Source: Flavobacterium psychrophilum
Lineage (GTDB): Bacteria > Bacteroidota > Bacteroidia > Flavobacteriales > Flavobacteriaceae
Length of the DNA: 64,000 bases
Assembly: GCA_945862065.1 (NCBI GenBank)
Contig: CAMAWT010000002.1
Location: 62,001-126,000 of the forward strand
Direction: 5' to 3'
This document shows, in pieces, positions 17,634 to 28,208 of this stretch (positions within the stretch are counted from its first letter, which is position 1; every line of letters starts with the position of its first letter). Position numbers and translations under genes: made by a program. Below the pieces are notes generated by a model. The model had not been told where the DNA came from. It did not search any database and worked only from the letters and a program-made list of their open reading frames with translations.

Positions 17634-20435
17634 ATGATTCCAAAAGATATATCGGTTCTCGATCCTAAAAAAAATATTTTAATTAAAGGAGCGCAAATTC
17701 ATAACCTAAAAAATATTGATGTAGCCATTCCAAGAAACAAATTGGTGGTTATTACAGGACTTTCGGGCTCTGGAAAATCGAGTTTGGCATTTGACACGCT
17801 TTATGCTGAAGGTCAGCGTCGTTATGTGGAGAGTTTGTCGTCGTATGCTCGACAGTTTTTGGGACGATTTGACAAGCCGAAAGTGGATTATATTAAAGGG
17901 ATTGCGCCTGCGATTGCTATTGAGCAAAAAGTGAATACGACCAATGCGCGGTCAACGGTGGGAACTTCTACCGAAATTTATGATTATTTGAAATTGTTGT
18001 ATGCTCGAATTGGTCAAACTATTTCGCCAAAATCGGGTCAAGTTGTTAAAAAAGACACGATTACCGATGTAGTTAATAAAGTAAAATCCTTAGAACTTGA
18101 AAGCAAATGGTTACTGTTGGCGCCAATTCATTTAGAAAAAGGCAGGAAATTTGAAGAGAAATTGAATGCGTTATTGCAACAAGGTTTTGCGCGGATTTTG
18201 GTTGGCAATGACATGGTTCGATTGGACGCTTTGTCTGAAATTAAAACCAAATTATCTACAAAAAATACGTTACTAATCATTGATAGAATTGTTGTAAAAG
18301 AAGTAGAAGAATTTTATAATCGCCTTTCAGATGCCGTTCAAACTGCTTTTTTTGAAGGAAAAGGCACTTGCTTTTTGCAGGAAGTTGGAACAGAAAAGCG
18401 ACTTCAATTTAGTTCCAATTTTGAGCTAGACGGCATCACATTTTTAGAACCAAATGTGCATCTGTTTAGTTTTAATAATCCGTATGGCGCTTGCCCTGCG
18501 TGTGAAGGCTACGGAAATATTATTGGAATTGATGAAGATTTAGTAATTCCAAACTCGGCTCTATCTGTTTTTGAAAATGCCATTTATCCATGGCGCGGCG
18601 AAAGCATGGGTTGGTATCGAGATGAGTTGGTGAACAAAGCTTATAAATTTGATTTTCCGATACATAAACCTTATTTTCAGTTAACTGATCAACAAAAAGA
18701 ATTAGTTTGGAATGGGAATATGTATTTCCAGGGTTTGCATGAATTTTTTAAAGAATTGGAAGAGAAAAATTATAAAATTCAAAACCGTGTGATGCTCTCT
18801 CGTTACAGAGGAAAGACAAAATGTACTGTTTGTAAAGGTAAGCGTTTGCGAGAAGAAGCTAGCTATGTACAAGTGGGTGGAAAAACCATTTCAGACTTAG
18901 TAGATTTGCCTATAAAACGTTTGATACCGTTTTTTGATCAATTGGAATTATCTGAATATGATACCGTTATTGCTAAAAGACTGTTGGTAGAAATCAAAAA
19001 TAGGTTGGGATTTTTGTCTAATGTTGGGTTAAATTATTTGTCATTAAATAGAAATTCGGCTTCGTTATCTGGTGGAGAATCGCAGCGAATCAATTTGGCA
19101 ACATCGCTAGGAAGTAGTTTGGTGGGTTCGATGTATATTTTGGACGAGCCAAGTATTGGATTACATCCAAAAGACACCGAATTGTTGATTGATGTTCTGA
19201 AAAATTTACGTGATTTGGGTAACACCGTAATTGTGGTTGAGCATGATGAAGACATTATGAAACAAGCCGATATGATTATTGATATTGGTCCGGAGGCTGG
19301 TTCGCATGGTGGGAATTTAGTAGCACAAGGTACTTTTGAAGAAATTTTGCAATCTGATTCGTTGACCGCTCATTATTTGAATGGAACGCAACAAATTAAA
19401 GTGCCAACTTCAAGAAGAAAATGGTCAACTTATGTAGATGTAATTGGTGCAAGAGAGAATAATTTACAAAATATAGATGTTCGATTTCCTTTGGAATGTT
19501 TGACGGTGATAACCGGAGTTTCGGGCAGTGGAAAGAGTACGTTGGTAAAGAAGATTTTAGTTCCGGCTATCCAGAAAAAACTGGATGGTGTGAGTGAAAA
19601 AGCAGGTCAGTTTACAGATTTGCAAGGACATTATCATAAAATAAGACATATAGAATATGTGGATCAAAACCCAATTGGACGCAGTTCAAGATCCAATCCT
19701 GTTACATATATTAAAGCGTATGATGACATTCGTGATTTATTTTCAAAAGAAAAACTATCAAAAATAAGAGCTTACCAACCGAAGCATTTTTCTTTTAATG
19801 TGGATGGCGGCCGTTGTGAAACCTGCAAAGGCGATGGAACCATTCATGTGGAAATGGTTTTTATGGCCGATGTTGAATTGCCATGTGAAACCTGTAATGG
19901 AAAGCGTTTCAAAAAAGAAATATTGGAAGTGTATTTTGAGGGGAAAAATATTGATGATATTTTGACAATGACTGTTGATGAATCGATTGAATTTTTCACA
20001 TTAAACAAGCAAACAAAAATAACTCAAAAGCTACAACCGTTACAAGATGTTGGTTTGGGATATGTACAACTAGGTCAATCTTCTTCAACCTTGTCTGGTG
20101 GAGAAGCCCAGCGAATTAAGTTGGCTTCGTTTTTGGTGAAAGGAACTACAAAAGACAAGGCACTTTTTGTTTTTGATGAACCTACAACAGGATTGCATTT
20201 TCATGATATCAAAAAATTATTAGCATCTTTTGATGCACTGATTGATAAAGGTCATTCTATTTTGGTGGTAGAACACAACCTCGATTTGATAAAATGTGCT
20301 GACTGGATTATTGATTTAGGACCTGAAGGAGGCGAAAACGGTGGTCAATTACTTGCAGCAGGAACCCCAGAAGAAGTAGCGAAAAACAAAAAATCGTTAA
20401 CGGCGCATTATTTGAAAGAAAAATTGATTTATTAA
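17634..20435 (+). CDS. uvrA: Excinuclease ABC subunit A
   Basis: UvrA recognises DNA damage with UvrB and starts nucleotide excision repair. The 933-residue protein has the duplicated ABC layout: Walker [10 protein letters not shown] (about residue 43-51) and GVSGSGKST (about 627-635), ABC signatures LSGGESQR and LSGGEAQR, and Walker B ILDEPS and VFDEPT. Two cysteine-pair zinc sites are present: CPACEGYG with CTVCKGKR in the first half, and CETCKGDG with CETCNGKR in the second. Length fits canonical UvrA. It is a single-gene unit with a good promoter. Confidence 0.97.
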   Translation: MIPKDISVLDPKKNILIKGAQIHNLKNIDVAIPRNKLVVITGLSGSGKSSLAFDTLYAEGQRRYVESLSSYARQFLGRFDKPKVDYIKGIAPAIAIEQKVNTTNARSTVGTSTEIYDYLKLLYARIGQTISPKSGQVVKKDTITDVVNKVKSLELESKWLLLAPIHLEKGRKFEEKLNALLQQGFARILVGNDMVRLDALSEIKTKLSTKNTLLIIDRIVVKEVEEFYNRLSDAVQTAFFEGKGTCFLQEVGTEKRLQFSSNFELDGITFLEPNVHLFSFNNPYGACPACEGYGNIIGIDEDLVIPNSALSVFENAIYPWRGESMGWYRDELVNKAYKFDFPIHKPYFQLTDQQKELVWNGNMYFQGLHEFFKELEEKNYKIQNRVMLSRYRGKTKCTVCKGKRLREEASYVQVGGKTISDLVDLPIKRLIPFFDQLELSEYDTVIAKRLLVEIKNRLGFLSNVGLNYLSLNRNSASLSGGESQRINLATSLGSSLVGSMYILDEPSIGLHPKDTELLIDVLKNLRDLGNTVIVVEHDEDIMKQADMIIDIGPEAGSHGGNLVAQGTFEEILQSDSLTAHYLNGTQQIKVPTSRRKWSTYVDVIGARENNLQNIDVRFPLECLTVITGVSGSGKSTLVKKILVPAIQKKLDGVSEKAGQFTDLQGHYHKIRHIEYVDQNPIGRSSRSNPVTYIKAYDDIRDLFSKEKLSKIRAYQPKHFSFNVDGGRCETCKGDGTIHVEMVFMADVELPCETCNGKRFKKEILEVYFEGKNIDDILTMTVDESIEFFTLNKQTKITQKLQPLQDVGLGYVQLGQSSSTLSGGEAQRIKLASFLVKGTTKDKALFVFDEPTTGLHFHDIKKLLASFDALIDKGHSILVVEHNLDLIKCADWIIDLGPEGGENGGQLLAAGTPEEVAKNKKSLTAHYLKEKLIY

Positions 20436-20488
20436 ATGATTCTATAATATCATATAAATAATCATATTAAACTTTATGCATTTTTTTG

Positions 20489-20536
20489 ACACAGATTTCA
20501 CAGATTTCACAGAAAAAATTCTGGCAAATCCGTGGC
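20489..20536 (+). repeat. Short intergenic repeat ('cacagatttcacag ... tccgtggc'), family C
   Basis: The stretch reads ACACAGATTTCACAGATTTCACAG followed by an AAATCCGTGGC end; it includes two tandem copies of CACAGATTT. A related element with CCACAAATTT and ATCTGTGAAATCAGTGGC is at 56759-56820. Such cacagattt/gtggc sequences are widespread between flavobacterial genes. Nothing else is seen between uvrA and rmuC. Confidence 0.5.
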
Positions 20537-20613
20537 AAAAAAAAGATTGCAAAGTTTAATTTCATATTTTATCGGAATTAATGTTAAATAATGTAAGAAT
20601 GAATTATTTATTG

Positions 20614-21942
20614 TTACATTATTTCATCATCAGAAGATCGTTTCAAAATTGCTTCAGGCAATGATTTTTTTGCTTTCGCACCCATTTTTTTCAAATTTTC
20701 AACTCGGTTGATTATGTTTCCTGAGCCTTCAGTCAATTTGTTCATGGCGCCATTGTATTCAACTTTAGCTTCGTCAATTCGTTTGCCAACTTTGATTAAA
20801 TCTGCCAATAACCCTTCGAATTTATCATACAAAGCACCTGCTTGACGCGCAATTTCTATAGCGTTATCTTGCTGTTTTTGGTTGGTCCACATACTGTCAA
20901 TGGTTCGTAAAGTAGCCAACAAAGTGGAAGGTGTTACAATGATGATATTCTTTTCAAATGCTTTGTTATAGAGTGAATTATCTTCGTTTAAAGCCGTTGC
21001 AAATGCCGATTCTATTGGGATAAACAACAACACAAAATCGGGACTTTCAATGTGATACAAATCGTGGTAATTTTTGTTTCCCAACTGCTCCACATGACGT
21101 TTTACAGCATTGACATGATCTTTCAAATGTTGTAATTTCTGATTATCATCATCCGAATTTACAAAACGTTCATAAGCCGTTAAAGTTACTTTAGAATCGA
21201 CAATCATTTTTTTGCCATCAGGCAAATTAATAACCACATCCGGAAAAACTTTGTTACCCTCTTCATCTTCATGACCTTGTTGTACAAAATATTCTCTATC
21301 TTTTTCTAAACCCGATTTTTCTAAAACACGTTCCAAAATCAATTCGCCCCAATTTCCTTGCATTTTGCTGTCGCCTTTCAATGCCTTGGTTAGATTAACA
21401 GTTTCTTTGCTCATTTGTTCATTCATCTCTTTCAGACCCAGAATTTGTTGGCGTAAAGCGGCATGATAATCGATACTTTCCTTGTGTGTGTCCTCTACTT
21501 TTTTCTCAAACAATTGGATTTTATCTTGTAAAGGCGCTAGTATGGTTTTGATATTTTCTTTGTTTTGTTCGGTAAACTTATTTGTTTTTTCTTCTAATAT
21601 TTTATTAGCCAAATTTTCAAATTCCTTAGTAAACTTTTCTTGGAGTTGCTCAACTTCTTGTTTTTGTTCTTTATTACGTTCCCATAAATTTTCAAAATCG
21701 GCTTCTTTTTTAGATAATTGAATCGTTAACGCATCCTTTTCATTTCGAATATGTTCTTTTTCGAAATTTAGTTTTTCAATGCCGCTTTCCATCTGATTGA
21801 TTTGCAAATGAAGACCGTTAATTTTTTCTTCCAAAGCGGCTGATCCAGACTTTGATTGTGCAGAAAATAATAGTTTGCCAATAAAAATACCAATTGCAAG
21901 TGCAACAATAAAGGCAATAAGAAAAGGGAAAAGTGTGCTCAT
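20614..21942 (-). CDS. rmuC: DNA recombination protein RmuC
   Basis: The 442-residue protein has one N-terminal membrane segment (about residues 4-26), a long coiled coil rich in E, K and Q (about 35-190) and the RmuC domain with a PD-(D/E)xK-like core (FPDVVINLPDGKKMIVDSKV). RmuC limits recombination between inverted repeats in E. coli; the mechanism is not fully known. Length and order match the family. The gene is convergent with uvrA and divergent from the pseudouridine synthase gene. Confidence 0.94.
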   Translation of the reverse strand: MSTLFPFLIAFIVALAIGIFIGKLLFSAQSKSGSAALEEKINGLHLQINQMESGIEKLNFEKEHIRNEKDALTIQLSKKEADFENLWERNKEQKQEVEQLQEKFTKEFENLANKILEEKTNKFTEQNKENIKTILAPLQDKIQLFEKKVEDTHKESIDYHAALRQQILGLKEMNEQMSKETVNLTKALKGDSKMQGNWGELILERVLEKSGLEKDREYFVQQGHEDEEGNKVFPDVVINLPDGKKMIVDSKVTLTAYERFVNSDDDNQKLQHLKDHVNAVKRHVEQLGNKNYHDLYHIESPDFVLLFIPIESAFATALNEDNSLYNKAFEKNIIIVTPSTLLATLRTIDSMWTNQKQQDNAIEIARQAGALYDKFEGLLADLIKVGKRIDEAKVEYNGAMNKLTEGSGNIINRVENLKKMGAKAKKSLPEAILKRSSDDEIM

Positions 21943-22006
21943 AAATTTCGAAAATTAAAAAAGTAAATGTACTAAAATTTCGTCCTTTTTTTAAATAGAA
22001 TAAATG

Positions 22007-22014
22007 TATTTTTG
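22007..22014 (+). promoter_or_regulatory. -7 promoter box of the pseudouridine synthase gene
   Basis: TATTTTTG (TAnnTTTG) lies 14 bases upstream of the ATG at 22029. Confidence 0.5.
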
Positions 22015-22028
22015 CACAAATTTCAATC

Positions 22029-22598
22029 ATGAGTCACCAGCATTTCAAATTATATAAACCCTATGGATATCTGAGTCAGTTTATTTATGAATTGAAAAGG
22101 AACAAAAAATTGTTGGGCAAATTATATGATTTTCCAGAAAACACGATGGCAATTGGTAGGCTTGATGAAGATTCGGAAGGGTTATTACTTCTAACTACTG
22201 ATGGAATGATGAGCGAATTGGTACGGAGTAAAAAAGTAGAAAAAGAATATTATGTTCAGGTTGATGGTGTTATTTCTCAAGAGGCTGTTGATCAATTAAA
22301 AGAAGGCGTTCTCATCGGTTTTAACGGAAAAAAATACCTTACAAAAAAATGCCAAGCTTCCATTTTGTCAACCGCCCCAACATTTCCCGAAAGGGCAAAA
22401 AAAATAAGAGACGAACGCCACGGACCCACTTCTTGGATTACAATAACCATCAACGAAGGAAAATTTCGACAAGTACGGAAAATGACTTCAGCGGTTGGTT
22501 TTCCAACGTTACGATTAGTTCGTGTACGCGTTGGTGATGTGTTATTAAATGAAATGCAATCAGGTGAAGTTGTTGAAGTTGATTCTTTTTTCAATTAA
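22029..22598 (+). CDS. RsuA/RluE-type pseudouridine synthase
   Basis: A 189-residue single-domain pseudouridine synthase. The catalytic Asp lies in GRLDEDSEGLLLLTTDG (about residues 41-57), the RsuA-group signature, and the later GKFRQVRKM is the family's second conserved block. There is no S4 domain, as in RluE, which modifies 23S rRNA U2457 in E. coli; that target is inferred from length and lack of S4 only. The trmL gene follows 40 bases downstream, so both RNA-modification genes may share a transcript. Confidence 0.9.
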   Translation: MSHQHFKLYKPYGYLSQFIYELKRNKKLLGKLYDFPENTMAIGRLDEDSEGLLLLTTDGMMSELVRSKKVEKEYYVQVDGVISQEAVDQLKEGVLIGFNGKKYLTKKCQASILSTAPTFPERAKKIRDERHGPTSWITITINEGKFRQVRKMTSAVGFPTLRLVRVRVGDVLLNEMQSGEVVEVDSFFN

Positions 22599-22638
22599 AT
22601 AATTTATAAATCATTCAATCTTTATATATTAAAAAATC

Positions 22639-23094
22639 ATGTTAAACATCGTTTTAGTAGAACCCGAAATACCTAATAATACGGGAAACATTGGGCGTTT
22701 GTGTGTTGGTACACAGAGTCGATTACACTTAATTCATCCGTTCGGATTTGAAATTAACGATAAAAATTTAAAGCGATCTGGACTCGATTATTGGGTGCAC
22801 CTCGAATGGTTTCAATATCAAAATGTTAAGGAATGGGTAGATCAAATTCCAGATACATCACGTGTTTTTTTAATGAGTTCGCACGCTACAAAATCCTATT
22901 TAGAAGTTGAATTTCAAGATGGTGATTGGCTTGTTTTCGGTAAAGAATCGGTGGGGTTGAGTCAAGTAGTGTTGCAATTATTTAATAATCATCTAACAAT
23001 TCCAATGTCGCCATTAATAAGAAGTTATAATATTGCCAACTCGGTAGCATTTGTAGTTGGTGAGGCCAAAAGACAAATTAGCCAGAAATTATAA
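22639..23094 (+). CDS. trmL: tRNA (cytidine(34)-2'-O)-methyltransferase
   Basis: The 151-residue SPOUT methyltransferase has the TrmL motifs: PEIPNNTGNIGRLCVG at the N-terminus, VFGKESVGL in the middle and a C-terminal IPMSPLIRSYNIANSVAFVVGEA that forms the knot and SAM site. TrmL methylates the wobble ribose of tRNA-Leu. Length equals that of the family. Its 3' end overlaps the convergent ABC ATPase gene by 17 bp. Confidence 0.93.
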   Translation: MLNIVLVEPEIPNNTGNIGRLCVGTQSRLHLIHPFGFEINDKNLKRSGLDYWVHLEWFQYQNVKEWVDQIPDTSRVFLMSSHATKSYLEVEFQDGDWLVFGKESVGLSQVVLQLFNNHLTIPMSPLIRSYNIANSVAFVVGEAKRQISQKL

Positions 23095-23863
23095 ACTTAC
23101 CAAAAGTAGCGTCAAAAGTAATCGATTTATCGTCAAATAATTGATCAAAAATCCCTTTCGAAATCAAATTACAAGGTTGGTCTTGCACCACGGTTTTGGC
23201 AGTCATTACAATCATTTCATCAGCAACTTGAATCGCCATATCTATATCGTGAGTAGAAAATAATATGCATTTATTGGTTTCTTTCGATAATTTTTTTAAT
23301 AATTTCAACAGCGTAACTTTGTGAAATAAGTCTAAATGCGTGGTGGGTTCGTCCAAAATGATTAGCGGAGTATCCTGAGCCAAAGCTCTAGCAATCAATA
23401 CTCTTTGCAGTTGACCATCGCTGATTTCATGGTGTTTTTTGTTGCGCAAATCCATCACTTGTGTTTGCTCCATTGCCCAATCAATTACTTTTTTATCTGT
23501 ATTAGAAAGTTTGCCAATCCAATCTGTATAAGGTTGTCTTCCAAGTGCAACTAATTCAAAAACAGTTAAATTACTCGGAGGTAAATTCTCGGTAAGCACG
23601 ACACTAATTTGCTGTGCCATTGCTCCGGTTTCAAAACTAGCTAGTGGTTTTCCTAACATTTCTACAGTACCAGAAATAGGTTTCTGAATACCCGTTAAAG
23701 TCCGCAACAACGTAGATTTTCCTACTCCGTTTGCACCAATAAGTGCCAATAATTGACCCGCTTGTAATTTCAAATTTAAGTCGTTAGCAATTATTTTTAC
23801 AACCTTTTCGTTTGTATAACCAATGCACAGATTTGTTGATGAAAGAATTGATGCAGCACTCAT
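23078..23863 (-). CDS. ABC transporter ATP-binding protein, FecE/BtuD type (iron-siderophore, haem or B12)
   Basis: The 261-residue ATPase has Walker A GANGVGKST, a divergent signature SDGQLQR in place of LSGGQ, Walker B and D-loop LIILDEPTTHLD and the H-loop STHD. The order and the phrase GLxLxxGQLLALIGANG place it near FecE/FhuC/BtuD proteins that power import of siderophore, haem or cobalamin. No permease or binding protein lies beside it, so its partner must be elsewhere and the substrate is open. It overlaps trmL at the 3' end. Confidence 0.85.
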   Translation of the reverse strand: MSAASILSSTNLCIGYTNEKVVKIIANDLNLKLQAGQLLALIGANGVGKSTLLRTLTGIQKPISGTVEMLGKPLASFETGAMAQQISVVLTENLPPSNLTVFELVALGRQPYTDWIGKLSNTDKKVIDWAMEQTQVMDLRNKKHHEISDGQLQRVLIARALAQDTPLIILDEPTTHLDLFHKVTLLKLLKKLSKETNKCILFSTHDIDMAIQVADEMIVMTAKTVVQDQPCNLISKGIFDQLFDDKSITFDATFGKFIISG

Positions 23864-24115
23864 GTTTTTTAATTAATTGGTACAAATTTCATAATAAAAA
23901 ACCATAAATCTCTTACAAAGTAGAATTATTTGGTAATTCGAGATTGTTGAATGGATAATAAATAAGATAATTTGATAATTAGGAAATTAGATAATTTGAA
24001 ACTCATAAAGTACAAACTAAAAACTTTTAAACTTATAAACCTTTAAACTCAAAAACTTTGAAACTCACAAACTTTGAAACTAAAATTTATTGGCTTGATT
24101 TTTGTTAATTTGGTG
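23864..24115. other. Gene-free stretch with tandem 'aaactttgaaactc' repeats
   Basis: Between the ABC gene and nrnA the sequence is low-complexity. From about 23960 to 24080 there are repeated GATAATTTGAT/AGATAATTTGA words and then AAACTTTGAAACTCA and variants (AAACCTTTAAACTCA) in tandem. No coding frame or terminator was seen. Confidence 0.5.
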
Positions 24116-24143
24116 TTGAATTGACAAAAAAAATGTAAATTCG
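24116..24143 (+). promoter_or_regulatory. Probable promoter of nrnA-gldI
   Basis: TTG at 24116-24118 and TAAATTCG at 24136-24143 (one mismatch to TAnnTTTG) are 17 bases apart. The ATG of nrnA follows six bases later. Confidence 0.45.
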
Positions 24144-24149
24144 CAAGCT

Positions 24150-25157
24150 ATGAATGAAAAAGAAATACAAGAGATTATTGGGTTGCTTTCGACTACAAAA
24201 AAAGTGGTAATAATTCCGCATAGAAATCCCGACGGCGATGCTATGGGAAGCACATTGGGATTATGGCATTTTTTATTAAAGCTTCATCATCAAGCAGTTG
24301 TGATTTCGCCTAATGATTTTCCGAGTTTTTTGAATTGGATGCCTGGTAGTGAGCAAGTTTTGGTTTTTGAAAATGATTCTGAATCAACCAGTAAAATAAT
24401 TGCTGAAGCCGATTTGATTTTTACATTGGATTTCAATGCCTTGCACCGAACTGGGGACGAAATGGAAAAAATACTTTCCAAAGTTACCGTTCCTTTTGTT
24501 ATGATTGATCATCATCAATCGCCAGATGGGTATGCCAAATATACTTTTTCAGACACTTCGTATGGTTCAACTTGTGAGATGTTGTATGAATTTATTTTAC
24601 AACTAGGAAAAAAATCTTTAGTTGACAAAACTATTGCAACATGTTTATATACAGGCATATTGACAGATTCTGGAGGGTTCAAATTTCCAAAAACGACAGG
24701 AAACACACACCGAATTGTAGCAGAATTTATTGAATTGGGGGTCGAAAACACTAAAATTCCGAATTGGTTATTTGATAATAGTTCCTATAACAGATTGCAA
24801 CTTTTAGGTAGAGCTTTGCAAAATTTAAAAGTTATTTCCGACAAGAAAACAGCATATATATCGTTGTCTCAAAAAGAGTTAGATGAATTTAATTATGAAA
24901 AAGGCGATACAGAAGGTGTTGTAAATTATGGACTTTCGATAAAAGGTATTAAATTTGCTGCCATCTTTATTGAACATACAGATGAAAAAATAATTAAAAT
25001 ATCATTTAGATCGGAAGGCGATTTTGATGTTAATCAGTTTGCAAGAGCTTATTTTAATGGTGGCGGACATATAAATGCAGCAGGCGGAAAATCTAATGAA
25101 ACATTAGAAAAAACAATAGAAAAATTCATACAATTGGTATCTGAAATAAACATCTAA
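24150..25157 (+). CDS. nrnA: DHH-family oligoribonuclease / pAp phosphatase NrnA
   Basis: The 335-residue protein has the DHH phosphoesterase motifs: HRNPDGDAMGS (about residues 23-33), FTLDFN, the DHH triad in MIDHHQSPDG, and the DHHA1 end GGGHINAAGG. NrnA degrades short RNA oligonucleotides and dephosphorylates pAp. Length fits. gldI starts one base after its stop, so the two are co-transcribed; a DHH gene followed by gldI is a familiar flavobacterial arrangement. Confidence 0.92.
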   Translation: MNEKEIQEIIGLLSTTKKVVIIPHRNPDGDAMGSTLGLWHFLLKLHHQAVVISPNDFPSFLNWMPGSEQVLVFENDSESTSKIIAEADLIFTLDFNALHRTGDEMEKILSKVTVPFVMIDHHQSPDGYAKYTFSDTSYGSTCEMLYEFILQLGKKSLVDKTIATCLYTGILTDSGGFKFPKTTGNTHRIVAEFIELGVENTKIPNWLFDNSSYNRLQLLGRALQNLKVISDKKTAYISLSQKELDEFNYEKGDTEGVVNYGLSIKGIKFAAIFIEHTDEKIIKISFRSEGDFDVNQFARAYFNGGGHINAAGGKSNETLEKTIEKFIQLVSEINI

Positions 25158-25158
25158 A

Positions 25159-25803
25159 ATGAGAAATATGAAACAAATAGGCATATTGATTATTCTTTGT
25201 TTTAGTATAATTAGTTGCAAACAACAACAAGCTAGAATGCCTATTTCGCATACGTCTGGAGTGTTTTTAAAACAATCTGCCGAGCGAAATAAAAAGCTAA
25301 TCAAAGATGAAGAAAGCAGAATAGATTCGATTATTAAAAGCGATCCGAAAATTAATTATTTGGCTTCCAAAAAAGGATATTGGTATTATTATATTTCACA
25401 AAATGAAATGGACAATACTTTTCCTGAAAAAGGAGATATTGCTACTTTTACCTATGAAATTCGAAACTTATCCAATAAAATTATTTATTCTGAAGAAGAA
25501 CTTGGCGAACAAAAATATGTTGTTGACAAGCAAGAAATTTTAATGGGATTAAGAGACGGCATCAAACTGATGCATAAAAACGAAACGGTACAGTTTTTAT
25601 TTCCATCTCACATGGCTTTTGGTTATCATGGCGATGACAAAAAAATTGAAACAAATGAACCTATCATGTGTAAAGTTACGCTAATTGATTTCAAAAAACC
25701 AATGGCACAAACAGAAAACCCTATCATTGAGAAAGTTAAAACCGAACAACCAAAAATGAAAGATAACAAAGTAGATCCACAAAGTACAACAACTCCACAA
25801 TAA
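25159..25803 (+). CDS. gldI: Gliding motility lipoprotein GldI (FKBP-type peptidyl-prolyl isomerase)
   Basis: A 214-residue lipoprotein: the signal peptide ends in the lipobox IISC (Cys20 or so). The FKBP domain spans about residues 85-178 (FTYEIRNLSNKIIYSEEE, MGLRDGIKLMHKNETVQFLFPSHMAFGYHGD). GldI is a folding factor needed for gliding and type IX secretion in Flavobacterium johnsoniae. The phrase RMPISHTSGVFLKQSAERNKK is typical of GldI rather than of a general FKBP. The C-terminus is a short low-complexity tail. It lies between nrnA and two further isomerases. Confidence 0.88.
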   Translation: MRNMKQIGILIILCFSIISCKQQQARMPISHTSGVFLKQSAERNKKLIKDEESRIDSIIKSDPKINYLASKKGYWYYYISQNEMDNTFPEKGDIATFTYEIRNLSNKIIYSEEELGEQKYVVDKQEILMGLRDGIKLMHKNETVQFLFPSHMAFGYHGDDKKIETNEPIMCKVTLIDFKKPMAQTENPIIEKVKTEQPKMKDNKVDPQSTTTPQ

Positions 25804-25805
25804 AA

Positions 25806-26900
25806 ATGAAAAAAACAATTCCATTTATTTTTGCTATTTTGGCATTATTTGTAACTTCCTGTAAAGACGATGCCAATAATTTACCTGACGGACTTTACGC
25901 AGAAATTGAAACATCAAAAGGTAACATAATTGTAGCTTTGGATTATCTAAAAGCACCTATAACTGTTGCCAATTTTATCTCACTCGCTGAAGGAAAAAAC
26001 CCGTTTGTTTCAGAAGAACTAAAAGGAAAGCCTTTTTATGAAAAATTAAAATTTCATAGGGTCATTCCAAATTTCATGATTCAGGGTGGTGATCCACTTG
26101 GAACCGGAGCTGGTGATGCGGGTTACCGATTTAAAGATGAATTTTCAGATGTGAAATTTGATAAGGGAGGAATTTTAGCAATGGCAAATTCTGGTCCTGC
26201 AACAAACAGCAGTCAATTTTTTATAACACATTTAGAAACACCTTGGTTGGATGGAAAACATACCATTTTTGGACATGTCGTAGAAAACGGTATGGAAGTA
26301 GTGAACACGATTGCACAAGATGATGATTTACTTTCAGTAACCATTATTAGAAAAGGTGAAAACGCAAAAAAGTTCAATGCCGTAAAAGTATTTTCAGATT
26401 ACTTTAGTACCGCTGATGCCGAATTTAAAAAACAAGCAGCTATTGATAAATTAAAATTGGATAAAGTTAAAGCAGGTAAACTTGCTTTTTTTGCACAACA
26501 AAAAGCTAGCGCCATAAAATTACCTTCTGGTTTGGCATACAAAATCATTAAAAAAGGAAGCGGTAAAAAAAGTATTAAAGGATCTACAGCAATGGTTGCT
26601 TATGCCGGTTATTTAGAAAATGGTATGTTGTTTGATTCAAGCGATGCTACATTAGTAGAAGCATACGGAAAATTAAATCCGCAAAGAGCTGCCCAAAACG
26701 GATACCAAATGCTGCCGTACACTTTTGGAAGCGGTGGCGGAATGATTGCTGGATTTGAAGAAGGTCTTTCTAAATTAGGAATTGGAGATAAAGCGATATT
26801 ATTTATTCCTTCCAATTTAGCTTATGGTGAAAATGGAGCAGGAACTGACATACCACCCAATGCAAATATTATCTTTGAAGTTGAATTAATTGAACCCTAA
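25806..26900 (+). CDS. Cyclophilin-FKBP fusion peptidyl-prolyl isomerase, lipoprotein
   Basis: The 364-residue protein has a lipobox (VTSC, about Cys19), a cyclophilin domain (about 30-190) with [22 protein letters not shown] and WLDGKHTIFG, which contain the usual active-site Arg, Phe, Gln and Trp, and an FKBP domain (about 240-364) ending in IFEVELIEP. Two isomerase folds in one chain point to a periplasmic or outer-membrane folding catalyst. It starts two bases after the gldI stop and is followed by a paralogue, so gldI and both fusions form one operon. Confidence 0.9.
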   Translation: MKKTIPFIFAILALFVTSCKDDANNLPDGLYAEIETSKGNIIVALDYLKAPITVANFISLAEGKNPFVSEELKGKPFYEKLKFHRVIPNFMIQGGDPLGTGAGDAGYRFKDEFSDVKFDKGGILAMANSGPATNSSQFFITHLETPWLDGKHTIFGHVVENGMEVVNTIAQDDDLLSVTIIRKGENAKKFNAVKVFSDYFSTADAEFKKQAAIDKLKLDKVKAGKLAFFAQQKASAIKLPSGLAYKIIKKGSGKKSIKGSTAMVAYAGYLENGMLFDSSDATLVEAYGKLNPQRAAQNGYQMLPYTFGSGGGMIAGFEEGLSKLGIGDKAILFIPSNLAYGENGAGTDIPPNANIIFEVELIEP

Positions 26901-26928
26901 ATAAAAATTAATAATAAATAAGTAAATT

Positions 26929-28188
26929 ATGAAAAATACATTTCAAATTATTGCTTTGTTTTTCTTCGGAATGGCAGTAAGTACTGCACAAGTAAAAAAA
27001 GCACCTGTTAAAAAAACTACCAAAACAACTACTGCTACTGTTGCAAAACCTAAAACAATTACACCTTCTGCCAACGAAGGGATTTTTGTAGAAATGAAAA
27101 CCAACAAAGGTGTTATTTTATTACAATTGGAATACAAAAAAACACCAATTACTGTAGCTAACTTTGTTTCCTTAATTGAAGGAACTAATACACAAGTAAG
27201 TGAACAATTCAAAGGAAAACCTTTTTTTGATGGATTAAAATTTCATAGAGTTATTGCAAATTTCATGATTCAAGGTGGTGATCCTCAAGGAAATGGATCT
27301 GGCGGACCAGGTTATGCTTTTAAAGATGAGTTTGATCCAACATTGGTTCACGATAAAGGTGGTATTTTATCTATGGCTAATTCTGGACCTAAAACTAATG
27401 GTTCTCAATTTTTTATCACGCACAAAGAAACGGCATGGTTAAACAATAAGCACTCTGTTTTTGGACATGTAGTTACCGGAATGGATGTAGTAAATGCTAT
27501 TGCACAAGATGACAAAATTGAGAAAGTTACCGTAAAAAGAGTAGGTGCTGATGCCAAAAAATTTGACGCTGCAAAAATATTTTCTGATTATTTTGCTAAT
27601 AAAGGTGATGACGATAAAAAACAAGCCTTGATTGATGCCGAAAATAAACAGAAGCAAGATCTAATTGACGCTGAAAACAAGAAAAAACAAGCACTACTTG
27701 ATGCAGAAGCTAAAAGAGTGTATGTTGAAAAATATGGAACAGTAATGGCGGCTAAAGTTACTGCATTGCAAGCTATCAAAGCAAAAGCTACTAAAACGGC
27801 ATCTGGATTGGAATATGTAATTACAGAAAAAGGAACAGGCACAAAACCTGAAGCAGGTAAAGATGTTGCCATCAAATATGCTGGATTTCTTGAAGACGGA
27901 ACTTTATTTGATAGTTCTATGGAAGATGTTGCAAAATTGTTTGGGAAATTTGACCAAAACAGAGCCAATGCTAATGCTTATGTTCCAATTCAAGTGAAAG
28001 CTGGAGAATACCCATTTATTCAAGGTTTTGCAGAAGGATTAAATCTTTTAAATATTGGCGATAAAGCTACCTTATTTATTCCTGCTAATTTAGCTTATGG
28101 AGAAAGAGGGGCTGGAAATGTGATTCCGCCAAATTCAAATATCGTTTTTGAAATAGAATTTTTAGAAGGAACTCCTGCAGCAAAATAA
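26929..28188 (+). CDS. Cyclophilin-FKBP fusion peptidyl-prolyl isomerase, secreted paralogue
   Basis: The 419-residue paralogue of the preceding protein has a signal peptide without lipobox (ending VSTAQ), a [16 protein letters not shown] basic linker, a cyclophilin domain (about 50-205: [32 protein letters not shown]) and an FKBP domain (about 290-415). Between them lies a 45-residue alanine/lysine-rich coiled segment with repeats of LIDAENKxKQ. It probably arose by tandem duplication and differs by being soluble rather than lipid-anchored. A strong terminator follows. Confidence 0.9.
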   Translation: MKNTFQIIALFFFGMAVSTAQVKKAPVKKTTKTTTATVAKPKTITPSANEGIFVEMKTNKGVILLQLEYKKTPITVANFVSLIEGTNTQVSEQFKGKPFFDGLKFHRVIANFMIQGGDPQGNGSGGPGYAFKDEFDPTLVHDKGGILSMANSGPKTNGSQFFITHKETAWLNNKHSVFGHVVTGMDVVNAIAQDDKIEKVTVKRVGADAKKFDAAKIFSDYFANKGDDDKKQALIDAENKQKQDLIDAENKKKQALLDAEAKRVYVEKYGTVMAAKVTALQAIKAKATKTASGLEYVITEKGTGTKPEAGKDVAIKYAGFLEDGTLFDSSMEDVAKLFGKFDQNRANANAYVPIQVKAGEYPFIQGFAEGLNLLNIGDKATLFIPANLAYGERGAGNVIPPNSNIVFEIEFLEGTPAAK

Positions 28189-28208
28189 TTAAAATAGTAC
28201 ATACAAAA

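Noticed and set aside
22292..22594. 100-codon minus-strand frame inside the pseudouridine synthase gene
   Set aside because: It is a shadow of the conserved synthase frame on the other strand and shows no own start signals.
23864..24115. CRISPR-like array from the repeated aaactttgaaactc words
   Set aside because: Units are short, directly adjacent and imperfect, with no spacers and no cas genes.
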